Below are positions 1-12,800 of a stretch of DNA of 64,000 nt, in pieces. The stretch comes from Anas platyrhynchos (Eukaryota > Chordata > Aves > Anseriformes > Anatidae). The translations under genes were made by a program, and so were the position numbers. The stretch lies in assembly GCF_047663525.1 (NCBI RefSeq), contig NC_092602.1, positions 7,809,501-7,873,500 on the forward strand, given 5' to 3'. A model generated the notes under the pieces. It saw nothing but the letters and a program-made list of their open reading frames with translations, was not told the origin of the DNA and did not search any database. Each line of letters begins with the position of its first letter. Position 1 is the stretch's first letter.

Positions 1-3000
1 AGTATATGCATCACTCGATTGCATTCAAACTGCCATGCTAATGGTGCCCAGCAGCAAGTCCTCCATCCTGCCTGCTGGCCATCTGAAAATAGCTGTAAGT
101 TATTCTCTGTCATGCTAGGAGTGTTTGTCAGCTTGTCTCACACCCCGTTCTGGCAATACCGGTGTATCCAAAAGACATCTCACAACATCCATCACAAAAA
201 CAGCCACAAGGCCCAGCACTGAAACTGGCCACAGGATATCTGCCCACAGCTCCAAGAAGCTAATTTGAACCAGACCGAGCTGTATGGACTCAATAATTAA
301 CAAAGAATGTACCTGAAGCCAGTATATTAAGGGGTGAGAAGGCATTTCAGGTCCAGAGAATTAAACCATTGTAATCAGAGAGAAAAAAAAAAAAAAATCT
401 GAAGTAAAATCCTTGCATAGACCTTGACTATTCCCTTAGCAGGACAAACCTGATGACTAGTTGTTGTTTACAACGATAAGGTCAGAGGAAAGGCCATTTC
501 CTCTCAACAATTGTCAGAAGGGATTAAAACCTGCATTCAGGCTTGCTTTGAACTAGCAGGTACTCCATTCCCCGATGGTATCAGAATCCATTCAGCGAGG
601 TCTCAAGCAGCCTCCGGGGCATGTCTCCATAATGCCCCCATTGTGGAAATATGCAGGACTGCTTCCTGCATTCACTCTATCTTTATGAAGCTTCACCCTT
701 GTGGTCTGATACCCAGGTCAGGAAGCAATCCTGCAATCACTGTTTAATTAGTCATTTCCCAAGTCTGCCTCGGTTGAGAGTTGCTGCTGCTTGTCAGCTT
801 CTAAAGAGGGAGGCTGGGAATCAGAAACATCACTACCAGATTGAGAAAGAAAAGTTACTCACAGGGTTTGAGGCTTGTTTGTGCTGTGGGCTGACATTCC
901 ACATTCTCCATTTCCACTTTTTTTTTTCTTTTTTTTCCCCCTAAGTAGGTGTTGAGAGGATGAAGGGGCCATTGCACCTCCTGCAAGTCAAGGCAAAAGC
1001 TGATTTATAACAAAAGCAGGTTTTATTTTTGTAGATTTGTTGGTATGGACTGGGCTTTGCTTGGCTTTGTTTGTTTGTTTGTTTGTTTTCTTAAGAAATA
1101 CGAGCATTGGTACAGAATAACACATACTTCAAGGGAAATCTGTTCCAGGAATTCCAGTTGCGTACATGCCTGTGTGGAAGTCAGTGCTGAGCCCGAGCAT
1201 TTGGGTGTATGCAGCTCCGGCTTTTCCAAGTGAGTTCACTGGAAGAGGGACTTCTTACCATACAAGCACCAATTTTAAAGGAATGGGAGTTATGTATTAA
1301 ATTGGAGTATTAAAATATTTGTCTAGATAATTAATGTTTGTGTGTGGAGGAATGTGAAATTAAAAAAATATGGTTGCTGAAATGCAACTGTTTTGGAAAA
1401 CATGACTTTTGTTCAACGAAATAAATGAGGTATTTCAATAATGTCAAAGACCTATTTTGGCACTTTCTGTGTATTAGGGGTTGTCTAGAAAAGCTTTTGA
1501 AACAAAAAAAAAATACACGATTATGTAAGAAACCATATGAAGTTGTATAAATTTAAAGACACCGAGATCAGGGGAACTACTCTGATCAAAACAAAACAAT
1601 GTATTCAGAGTTTCGTTTTGTAAGAAAGCTTAATTTAAAATGTGATTCATTCTGGAATGGAAAAGACTTTGAAACCTCAGTATTTGCTAGGAAAATGATA
1701 ACTGTCCTCTAGTTCCAGTTTTCTTTGCTCTGATGAAATATTTTAAAAAGAAGAGTATGTGCTAATTTTCTGGTGACAGCAAGACAGCCCTGCTTTTGAC
1801 AAACGAATGCGAGGCATAAAAATATTAGAAGAAAAACCCTAACAAATCAGTGAGCCCACTGAGAAAATGACATAAATTTCAAGAATTTGTACTGGAATTC
1901 ATAGATGATTATGATGAAGGAAACCAGAGCAATGGGGAGTAGAAGTGGTGAGGGAGTTCCTACGTGAATTGTATCCATCACATGAGAGGTTCCTGCTCAC
2001 TCTGGATGTAGTGTGTAACTCCTCGTGGCCTTGCTCAAATCGTATCTTGGAACATGTGTCTTAGATCAGCGTCTGCACTGGGCCAACGCACATTGCTTCC
2101 AGCAGCTCCGAGTAGAGGCAGAGAAAATAAATACTTGCCACAAAAGACTGCAGCTATGTCCTCAGAAGGTTTTTTTTTCTTTCTCTTCCACCAAGGCTGT
2201 ACTAACCCTGGTAACAGCCAAATCCAGAAGACACAGAGCTGAGATAACATTGTGTGAGCAGCCTTTCTCCTTTGCCACTCTTTTCTGTCTCAAGGAGAGA
2301 AGTGGCATCTTCTCTGGGCTCCTTTTCCAATTTCCCAAAATCTTCCTTATCCACAACAACGTGTCCGGGATCAGCCTTTGCAGTCTCCTGCCACGTGATC
2401 TTTCTTTTCAGCCGAGATTTCTTGCAAAATGCCAAAACGCAATACGAAAAATTATTTTTAAGACCCACGCTGATGAGGGAAGGGTGCAGAAGAGAGCTCA
2501 GGAACACCTGTGAGGTTGTCCTCTCCATCCCCTCACCTGGGGGAACAAAAGCTCAGCATCCCGCATTACCATAGCACCAATAGCCGCAAATAAACGGCTC
2601 TCGTAAGAAAAGAACAGATGTGACAAAGATTGTTCCAGGGTATATAGCAGACCACAGCCAAAGCAGAAGAGTCTAAATGCGCTGGGCTGGGATGGCAAGG
2701 GAAGTCACAACTGGGTTCCATCTAGGGGGAATTATTCTTACACTCAATTCATCAATCTATGGGCAAGCAATTCCACGGGCAAGGCTGACTTGATTAAACA
2801 GAGCCGTAATGACAGTGCGTGTAGGGAAGCATCCAGCCAAGTATGCAAACTAGCCTTCTTAGCCTAGAATAAAAGCTTCCTAACCAATAATTTCATGCTT
2901 TTATCTATACGATCATTAATACAGATACCAAACAATGCCAGCTCGACGTGGTGTCAAAGGCTCTGACAACCTCTAATTGATAATAAATAATTCAATTTCT

Positions 3001-6000
3001 ACCCCAATCCAAAACTGCTGAATCTTGGGACACGTTCCAAATAAATGATTAAAAAGAACTTTGAATGTAATTATATCTAACACAATTGGGGATATTGCCC
3101 AGATGAAATTTACAGCAACTATTCAGAGCTACAAAATTTCAATGGCACTGGCAACTCTTTATGCCTACCAGAAAATGAAATGTTCTTTACCCAGGCGATG
3201 GCATAGACTGCATGTTTTATCTGACAGCTGTATGCCAGCAACTCACCCAGGCCAACCATGCTTCCCACAGAGGTGCAGTCTTTCCCAAAGACACCCAACA
3301 GAATTGGGAGCATGGTTTTACAACAAACTGATTTTGTTGTTGTTGTTCTGTACATGCAAAACTTGGTCTTTTTTGTTTTGTTTTGTTTTGTTTTTCTGCT
3401 GCAGCTGATTCTTCTCCTCCTCCCAAGCTGTTTATGTTACACTTAATGAAAGTTTATTTAGAAATTATCAGCCATAGTTCCTGGAATGAAACTAATGCAA
3501 TACATTTCAGCAAGAAAAGTGCCTATCAGCACAAGCCTGAAGTGACGAATGCAGCATCTGAGGCACACCAATTGTTCACAGCAATTCCCAAACTCCAAAG
3601 CCAGAAGGAACTCTAAACACTTATTAGTGAAGACATAGGACAAGTATTTGCAAGGGCATCCTTATTCAAGATTTGATTCTTATTTTTCTCTTAGCAAATC
3701 ACTTGCTGAAATCTCCGTTTCTGATCTGTAAAACAGGAATGATGGCATTCAGCTTGATTTCCTTGGATACAAATTGTCGTGAATGCCCAATTATTCCCGT
3801 GAGAATGCTGTATTTAACCGACCTGAAGAAGTGGTGATGCTTAAGGACCTTTTAGAACTGCAGCAGATATTTTCATGAGCTCATATGGAAACAGGAGAAA
3901 TGCAGAGGGCTCACATGCCTTGTTGAACCTGTCCCATTTCTTCATGTGCAGTCCTTTCAGGAAAATTCAGCCTCGGTGCCACTAAAATCCCTACACTCAC
4001 AGGCAGGGCAGATATAGCATGGGTGTGAAGACGTGCAAACAGACCTGTGTCGCCTATCTGAACTCCAATCGTTTCCTGAACCTACTTGGGTGTATTTCTC
4101 AGTCCTTTACATCTTACTATTTGTGAATACAGAAAGGGGCAGAAGGAAACACCAGCTCTGCATCCTTCACAACAGGCTGTTCTGGTCTCCTGGTGTTTAC
4201 CTGGCAGAGACAGCAGCCAGCCTGGAGCAAAGAGATCACCTGCAACGTCTGCAGGATCATGAGAACATCTGACAAAAGAAAATAGCTCCGTAATTTGGTG
4301 AACTTCACAACTGCCATGATCAGGTGAGCCAGGCTTGTTTCTTCAAGAAAAAGAAACACGAGGGAGGAAGGGTCGTGAGCACTCAGAAATGTGTCTAGTC
4401 CTGCATTATCCAGAGCTGCACTGTGTGACCCATATCACATAGGTATTAAACACAGTTTGCTACTCTCCAGCAGGTTGAAAGCTACCACTGTGCTCTGAAC
4501 AATTTCAGATATGGGCCAGTTAGGCACCTTCATTTGAGTATTTATATAACAGAAAGAGGAATTTATAACAATTTTTAACAGCTGGTTATATTAAACAGGA
4601 GACACAGTCCTTGGTTTTAAGATCTCTTAAACATATTACACCTGAAGCAAGAATGTAGTCCTACTGAAATCGGTGATTTACTGGCCTCTGTGGCTCTGTG
4701 TGCTGAGGTCAGAGCTGGAGCCTTGCTTCATGCTGGATATTCATCTGCCTCGCCTACTGGAGGAAATTCCCTCACAGGTGAGAAACCCAAATGACTCCCC
4801 TTTATACATCTTCTTACACCAGACACTTTCTCTGAAGTATCTACCACTAGCTCCTGTAACAAAGAAAACATTATGTAAACCTACACTTCAATCCAGCCGT
4901 AACAAGCTAATAAGAAGGATGGAACTTTACCAGTTTCCTTTAAAAAGGGAAGAAAACTTTAAAACTACTATGAAAACCTAACATTTTAAATGACTGGATC
5001 TTTTTTTTTCACAACAATATTCACCAAAAGTTGTAAGTTGTTACCTAAATTCCATAAAATGATATATATAAAATATAAAAGTTATATAAAAGGGAGAACA
5101 GATAGCAGAATTAAATATCAGTAAATATAAGGATGCTTTGAATCTCCATGGTATGAACTATCCTGGGTGAGGTCAATGAAATTTTTCTGGAAGCCCAGAA
5201 TAATGGAATAGCAGAATCTGTCACCAAAATACTGGATTGTTGGAAAACAGCCTGAAAATTGGTTGTGCTGTGTCCCTGTAGCATTTTCACTGCTGGGCCA
5301 CAGGTACAGACTGTTTCTTCCAAGGTAACTTATCATTTATAGTGTGGTTAAGTCATAGATCAATAGTAAACGTTTTCCATACACTTTTTTATATGAAGTT
5401 CAGTAAAGGAGAGTTTGCAGCATTCATTCAACAAGTGCCCATGGCAGAGTCCTTTCTGAAAGATGAGAAGCCAGTGGCAATGACAGAGAAATCAAGTTAA
5501 TACCCTGATTTCTCATTTCATGTCTAGAGTAAAGGGGCACAAGATGATGTAGAAGAGCCGTATGCATCACCTCCAGAAAATGTGGCAACACACCCCTGCC
5601 AGCAGCTCTTCTGCTGAACAGAAGGGGCAGCACAGGGAGACTTGATCTAATATGTGTTAAAAATAATTTCTCTAATAAAAAAAAAAAAATCTCAAAAGCA
5701 AACGAGAAGGAAAGCAAGTCAGAGCTCTATGAAGAATCAGAAATGGGAAAGAGCAAAGCAGGAATGTGGAAAGATGAATTAAAAAGATGGCTTCACCTCC
5801 TTTACATGTCACCAAGTGTTTTGCCTTGTCAGCTGCAAACATCTGTAGTTTCCCCACAGGTGCATAAGATGGGAGAAGGCTGGGTCTGTAGCTCCAGCCA
5901 TGCTCCCAGGGCAGGGTAGCTGGTTCCAGCCTTCCTGAACAGGCACAGGGCGAGCGCTGCTGAGGTGAACCCAGTTTAATAGGTTGCTACTTACAGGCTT

Positions 6001-9000
6001 AGGCTGATTTACAGGTGTTTGCCCTGAAATATGACCATCCATGTTATCACTGTTAATCCTCTCCCTAACAAGCCTCCTCCTCCTCTGAAATCCTCCCACT
6101 TCGATAGCTGGCTATTTTTGGAGGAGAAAACCACATGCATGCCAAAAAGCAACAGCTCTAAACCTCCTCCCACAAAGGGCAGCCTGGCTATCACACACCC
6201 GACAGGTTCTCTGCGCAGCACCGCACCTGACCCTGGGCTGCCTCTGACAGGGCAGGCATCAGCCGTCTGCATGTGACAGTAATAACAGGGGTGTCACAGG
6301 CAGAGCACACACAGACCTCGTGTCCTCCTCCTTTGCAGCCTGGTAGGAAGCCTCCTGTCGGTAACGCAAGGCCTACGAAGCACAGCTGAGCGGCTCCTGT
6401 TGTGTCCCGGGGAGCAGTATTTTCCATCTTTCTCAGCTGAAGACTTCTCTTCTGCTTGCTCTCTCATGCCCGTGACTGTTTCCACAGCTGAGTTTCCATC
6501 CAGCTTGGATCCCAGCTTGAGACCCAGCCGGATGGAGGGAAGTGCAGCGTCCAGTGGCCGGAGCACCGTGAGGCTCTGTACCTGGTGCATCAGCTTCTAT
6601 TCCCTGCTCATACTGCTCCAGTACTGTGGTAATGATTTGCAGACAAACAGGAGAACAAGGTCCACAGTCTATGTAATCTAAACAAAAAAAAAATATCTTA
6701 TGATTGAAAGTAAATTTACAGAAGTAGATAACCTTTTTTGCCTTAATAAATACATCATGTAGGTTCTGACTGCGCTGCATTCATCTGTCTCTTAGCTTAG
6801 TGACTGCTGTGTTTGGCATCTAGAAATCTACCCCTCACAGCAAAATACAGCTCCTAGGAGCCCAAATCCCCATCAAGTCTCACATACCAAGCGTAAGTCT
6901 CAGTATTCTGGCTGCTGCACTGAACTCCATACCCACAGAGCTCCCATTTTAGCCATTTTGAAGCATGGCCTCTCTCTCTCTTGCTTTGGAATTTTCACGT
7001 GTATGATGGGTCATACGTCATACAGGTCACGGTGAGCTCCACAGCTCTGCCAGGATCCTGGGCACGCTGCGGATGCCTTATCAGGGAACCACACCCAGGA
7101 AAAGTGCTGCTAGAAGGCACCAGCCTAGTGCTGGGGGCCTTTTTTCATCACACTGATCAACACATCCACCTGGTGGGAAGCAAACACAACCTATTACAGA
7201 GCCCAGATGAAGATTCTGGGCATCAGGATCTCAGTCGGCTCAGCCTATTCCATAACTCAGAGACTCAGATGCATAAGCACAAGCCTCCTGTTATTTAACC
7301 CTGAAGAATTCCAGGAAGGTCCTAGAAATGCTTATGGACTTTCCAAGCAGCCAAGCAAAAAACAGTCATGAAGCCAAACTACACAGCTTAGAGATAAAAC
7401 CGGAGAACAGTCAGCAGGGAATGTGAGCTTCATATCCAAAACAGCAGAGAAAATTCTCTGTACTGCTAAAAATAAGTCACATTGGAGCTCAGGACACTGC
7501 AGGCACAATCCTGTCCAGGATTTCCCACTTCTTTTCAGTACTACGGAGCCAATCCCTCCAGTAAAAGCTGACAGCAGCTCTAAGTGCTGATGGTGCAGGG
7601 ATCCCATTCCCTGCAGCACAAGGGACTCCTCGTATGCTTCAGGTTTCATCTTCACCTCCCCTATTCCTGGCTTTAAGAGAACAACAATATTTGGAAGTAT
7701 CTGGGTGCGTGCCAACGCACCACAGTCTGCCCTTCAGTTTCTCTGGATGCTACCACTCCATAAAAATTTTCCCTGGGACAGACAGCAGCATTTTTGTATT
7801 TTTACCCTGTTCTGTTTTCCCAAGGGCTTCCTCCTTCTGTCCCCTCCTGGCTTTTTCTGATACATCCTGCTTCTGTTGTTCCCTTGCTATGTGTGCAGTT
7901 CTCTGTCTATTCTTGCTCCTTTTTGCTCCAGCTCTGCACAGCAGTTACTTGTTAGTTACTTAAAATCCCAATAATTTAGGTCAAAAAGCCTGATGAATCT
8001 GATGTGGCTTGTTTCACATACAAAGAGTGAAATTGAAAACCACCTTATTCTTCTCAACTGAAATGCTGCATCCCTATTAATTCAGGTGTATAAATAACAC
8101 TGTAATGCTGCATCAAGGGCTCTGCTGTGTGATTAAACCTGCTTCTCTGACCTGTAATTAGAAACTTTGCCTCTGAAAGGCAGTTTGCAGAGAAAAAAAA
8201 AGGAGAAAAGGAGAAGGAACCAGCTCTCAGACCCAACAATTTTGTACTTAATAAATTATTCAGAGTTTTTGAAAGTTGAGCTGGATTTCCATCTGCTAGC
8301 ATTAAAGACCCAAATGGAAGAAAAATTGAAGGATTCTCACTGCAGAACACACCATTACAGGGCATGGGGCTGGAAATAAGAAGACAGCTGAGAAGTTCTC
8401 GGTGTCCTCTTTCTGTCCCTATTCAGCTGCTGCATTTGCACCCCCGTACATCTGACAGGTCCTGGAGTAACACAGAGTGATCATCCAGCAGAGTCCCACT
8501 GAATCACAGACATGGTTTTGGGATATAACATTAGAAGAAAACTCCCAAATTCAGTGACTGCTTTGTTAGTGTCAGCAGAGGCAGACAATAAACACACAAA
8601 AGATGGTGATGGTCATGAGTAGAAAAACAATATAGATTTGCATGGTCACAAGTAATATATAGCATTTTCAAGACAAGTAATCTAAAGATGAATTCATTAA
8701 TGACCTTTTCACACTGATCGCTTGCCCCAGGGCCAGTCAGGCAGTACAGACTATTGTACTATTAGTGACTGTAGTCACTGTTAGTTGCAGTCCCAAGGGT
8801 ACACCTGATGTAAGGTGAATTTCTCCCTTGGAAGCGGGAAGATGGCAATGTCTTTTTGTCCTGTAGTCTTAGTACGAAAAACTAATTCATTCATTAGCTA
8901 ATAGATTAATTTTAACAACAACAGACTGAACAAAATATTCCAATTGCTATAAAGGATATTACCAATCTCTCCTCTTTCCATAAACATGGGATAGAACAAG

Positions 9001-9640
9001 CTTTAGACCACTCGGTAACACGAGAACTGACCCCAGGACAAGCGGTCTCTGGCCTTGGGTATTTGGCAGCTGTTTCCACAGTGCTGCTTGATTTCAGATC
9101 AGAGATTTTGTGGTGAATTCCTCCGCTGGTTACACCTATAATCTTTGTGTTGAGGGTGTGACTGACATCCCGGTTTCATTCCGCTTTGTTTTCAGGTTGA
9201 AGTTTGCAAGGCCTCACACTGGGAGAACGTAGAGTCTGATAGTTTTGTGTATAATTATCTTTCTGTAGGAACCTCTTAAGGTTGATCTGGAGTTTCAGGG
9301 AAGCCTTCTAAATGGAGATACTATGTTTAATTTACATAGTATTTACATATCAAGGATCCTTTGGTCAAAATACCAGAAATCACTAAATTCTGGATTACTT
9401 TCTGTCTTCTACTGTGGTTTAGACATGCACAGTTTTAACACAAAGAACATGTTAAATCTACCCAAATATTACATTGCCACCGGTGGAAATGTCTTTGTCC
9501 CAGGTTGCCCAAGTTTGTACTCGTATGCGGTGCAGAGCCATGGAGATCATGCCCCTGGTATGAGGGTGCTGGACTGCATGAAACAAAGGAGCCCTTCAAA
9601 TTCAATAACAACAACAACAAGAACTTTAAGTAATCTTTTG
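1..9640. other. Gene-poor AT-rich spacer
   Basis: I see no supportable gene here. Open frames on both strands are short, lack conserved-family resemblance, and are not bounded by convincing splice sites in a consistent phase. The stretch holds simple repeats: a (GTTT)n run at about 1066-1089, an interrupted (TTTTG)n run at about 3369-3395 and several short A runs. By synteny with mammals the next gene to the left would be MSI1, but no RRM-coding exon of MSI1 was recognised. The sequence could hold distal regulatory DNA or a non-coding transcript, neither of which can be shown from sequence alone. Confidence 0.6.
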
Positions 9641-9650
9641 TGTTTGTAAT

Positions 9651-9878
9651 ATGTTAGAGTCCAAGTTTATCACAGAGCTGCCAGAATATAAATCTGATAT
9701 AAAGTACTTTGGATTAGATAGTGCAGTGGAAAGAGCTTTACTGGGATATTGTGACAAGTTTTATGAACTTCTTAAAGAAAAAGAACTCAGAAATACCAGC
9801 AGTGTTGTTAAGTTATTGCTTTGTGAGCTTGAACACCCAGAACTAAGAAGGAAAGAAGGAAAACTAAGAACTGCATAA
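9651..9878 (+). other. Unassigned 75-codon open frame, possible decayed coding sequence
   Basis: I do not recognise this frame. It reads 75 codons from ATG to TAA with a protein-like composition: a charged helix-rich stretch (around ALLGYCDKFYELLKEKE) and a second stretch ending in LLLCELEHPELRRKEGK. That differs from the low-complexity chance frames around it. The sequence just upstream (about 9320-9650) is also open for 108 codons in another frame. There is no CpG island, no obvious promoter, and no convincing intron structure. It may be a remnant of an old inserted or retroposed gene, or chance. No function is proposed. Confidence 0.2.
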
Positions 9879-9879
9879 A

Positions 9880-12800
9880 ACAGAGCAGTACTTGAAGCAC
9901 ATTAAGCTCGTTTGTTTTTCAATCAGCATTTTAAGTCAGTACATAAAGCTGAGTCCTGTGAACCCTCCTGTGAACCCAGCACACTCTACCTTCCTCAAGT
10001 GCAGCCTTGGGTTATCCTCTTCCCCATTTTTAAAAATCCTCAGAATGAGTCCAGTATCACCCCACTATTTCCTCCAAGGGCCTCCCTCATCTCCTAACAC
10101 TGGTGTGAGGCATAAGCCACGCTCCCCCACCTCACAAACACCTCACGTGCCACTTTCCAAATCCCTCTCTCAGCCTCCTTCTCTAACGCCCGGGGCTTGC
10201 GTGTGCATGGGTGGCTGTGATGCCAACATTTTCCCCCTCAGGAATCCTCTTCCCACTCTCCTCTTGGGGAATTCCTCATTCTCTCCTACAACAGCAACTC
10301 AATGTCCCATCTACCTCCTTTTGCTGAGTAAAAGGGTTCTCTAAACATCAGTCAGACCTACACTGCTGCTGCAGCAGAGTACCTGCAACTCCCTCACACT
10401 AGGATCGCTGGATGTCCATCATTCCTTTTCCTCCTAATTTTGGATCTTTATTCTCCTCCAATTCTGTCAGGATTCCAGGTGCTACACTGAAAATTTACCT
10501 TAAAAATAAAATAAAAATCGTTTTGTTTTTATTATATTCCAGTGACTCTGAAGACCATCACCTCTGTCCCTCAGTACAAATGTTTTTCTAGCTTCCAGAA
10601 GGCAAAGAGGATTCTGAAAATCGAGGTGGATTTCTATGCATCAGCTGAATCAGAAGGTGCCACTTCTTCATAGCAGCTTTGCAAATGTGATTGAAGCCTG
10701 AAGCACAATGCTGTGCTCCATGGGACATATCTGACCCACACGCTGCCTTTTCAACTCCCTGCATTTTCTAAATCATGTACATTATGAGTGAATAGGAAGA
10801 AAATGTGTAAACAGGAACAGAAAAGGTCACTGAGAGTTCATTAATTCTGATCACTTAATAAGCTGTAAATTGAAGTGCATGAATTCCATTCTCTAAACAC
10901 CAGGATAAATTTGAAGAATCTCTATTGACTTAATTTACACTGATATGCATTAGAATAGTTTCTGGTGCATTCAGAATCAAAATAATTATTACAGCAACAT
11001 TCAAGACCAGAAGGTACCTAGTTCCCATTTAATAACTAAATGAAGGACAGACTTAAAAAAGCATCGAGCCTACCACATTTAGAAAATAAATAGATAAATA
11101 AATGAAGAATTCTCGTTTAAAGGCAGTGCAGAGGCATGGCACTAGCGCCCAGCCACGCTCGGGTTGCAGGCCTTGCCTGAAGAAGCAGGCTGATACTTTG
11201 CACCTAATCAATGAGAACACCGTGCTGTGCAGGGAAGTATGGCTACTGCCTTCCAGATCTGCTTCTTACAGAAGGAAAAGATGAACTGTGGACAAGAAGA
11301 CAGAACTATTTGGATATGGACTAAATGGCAGACAAATATTCACTGGTACTTATACATTTCAAAGCTCCTTTGCTTAGAGGACCCCTTTTAGGTTGTAGGG
11401 AATCAGATGGAGATTTTCCTACTCAAAGACAATGATTGCTTTGGAATTCTTTTCTCTCTGGTTAGGATGCTGTCCATAAAATCTGACATTGCTTTTCTTG
11501 GAATACAAAACATTTGCCCCCTTCCAGAGACCAAAATGAATCCCTAACTTTTTCATCAGCACTAAGTTTCAGAAAGAACAATAGAAGAGGACGTCATGAT
11601 GGAAGAAAGAACCTGAGAAGTTCTGGAGAAATACAAATCACTGGAGCTGCTCAATCACAATACCATGAAGTTTTCTGGGTCTTCTGCAAGAAAGTAGCCC
11701 TGAAGTGATGCCCTTAAAACACGCAACCATGACTGCAACAGGATCAAGCGAAATGTCTAGAGGGCTCCTCCTGCCGGCTGTTTTCTTAGTAGTCCAAGCC
11801 CTTGGCAATAGTGATTTTCGGTTTGTCTTTAGGAAGCTGGAAATCAAGGGAGGCAAACTAATGCAACGCCTCTCTTATTTGTCATAGCAATAAAACCGGC
11901 ATGATCCCACCATGCCTCTTGTACTGCTGCCCACTTGCCCTGGCTTTTCAGAGATGCTGTGCCTGATGTCAGCGTGGGGAGCAGGGCAGCATAGCAGCTG
12001 CGGAGAGCTCGGGCAGCACAAGGAGCAAAGATGAGCTTGGGTGACTGTGACAGCAGGGCAGGCAGGGACAGGGACCTCAGTGAGCACAGGCGCAGGGCCA
12101 CAGTGCCTGAGCAGGAAGAATGGAGCAGGCCTGGTCACGGTAACCAAGCTTAGCTGGGAGCCCAGTGCCCATCAAACACTCCTGGAGGTCCGAGGCCAAG
12201 CCAGAAAGTCAAGTCAGGGGCAGCAAGGGCCACACACAAACACACCTACAGCCTACCCCAGACAAGGACAGCTCTGTGCTGCAGCTCCCAGGGGAAGCGG
12301 GGAGGCCCCAGCAGGCTTCTCACAGCACTCGGGTCCCAGGCTACACCGCACCGGATCAGGGCAGCCCTCCAACACGGGCAGCCAGACCTGTAGGACAGGG
12401 GGAAGAGGTTGCAGAGTTAGTTGGCAAATGCAGAGCACAGCACAGTCAGCAAAGAACACAAAAATTATCTGAAGTGCTGACAGAAGAACCTGGGTACAAA
12501 CGTGCCATAAGCGTTGGCAGTGTGAGAGGCTGACAATACTTAAGATGTATCAGGGTCTGGTCAGGACTGACATTTGTAGGACACTGTATGTATGGTTTTG
12601 TTTTCCTAGTCCACTGGGAAACACTTCTTTCAAAGCCAGAATAATTTTAAAATTGCCACTGGGGTATAATGACAAAGTCCCTCCAAGTTTTTCACTTATA
12701 ACTTAAAAAACAAACAAATGTAAACTAATCCTGCCTTCCCGTGAAAAACCCACCCACACCAAATACCAAATACTCCCCTTTGACATATGAATGTTCATCG

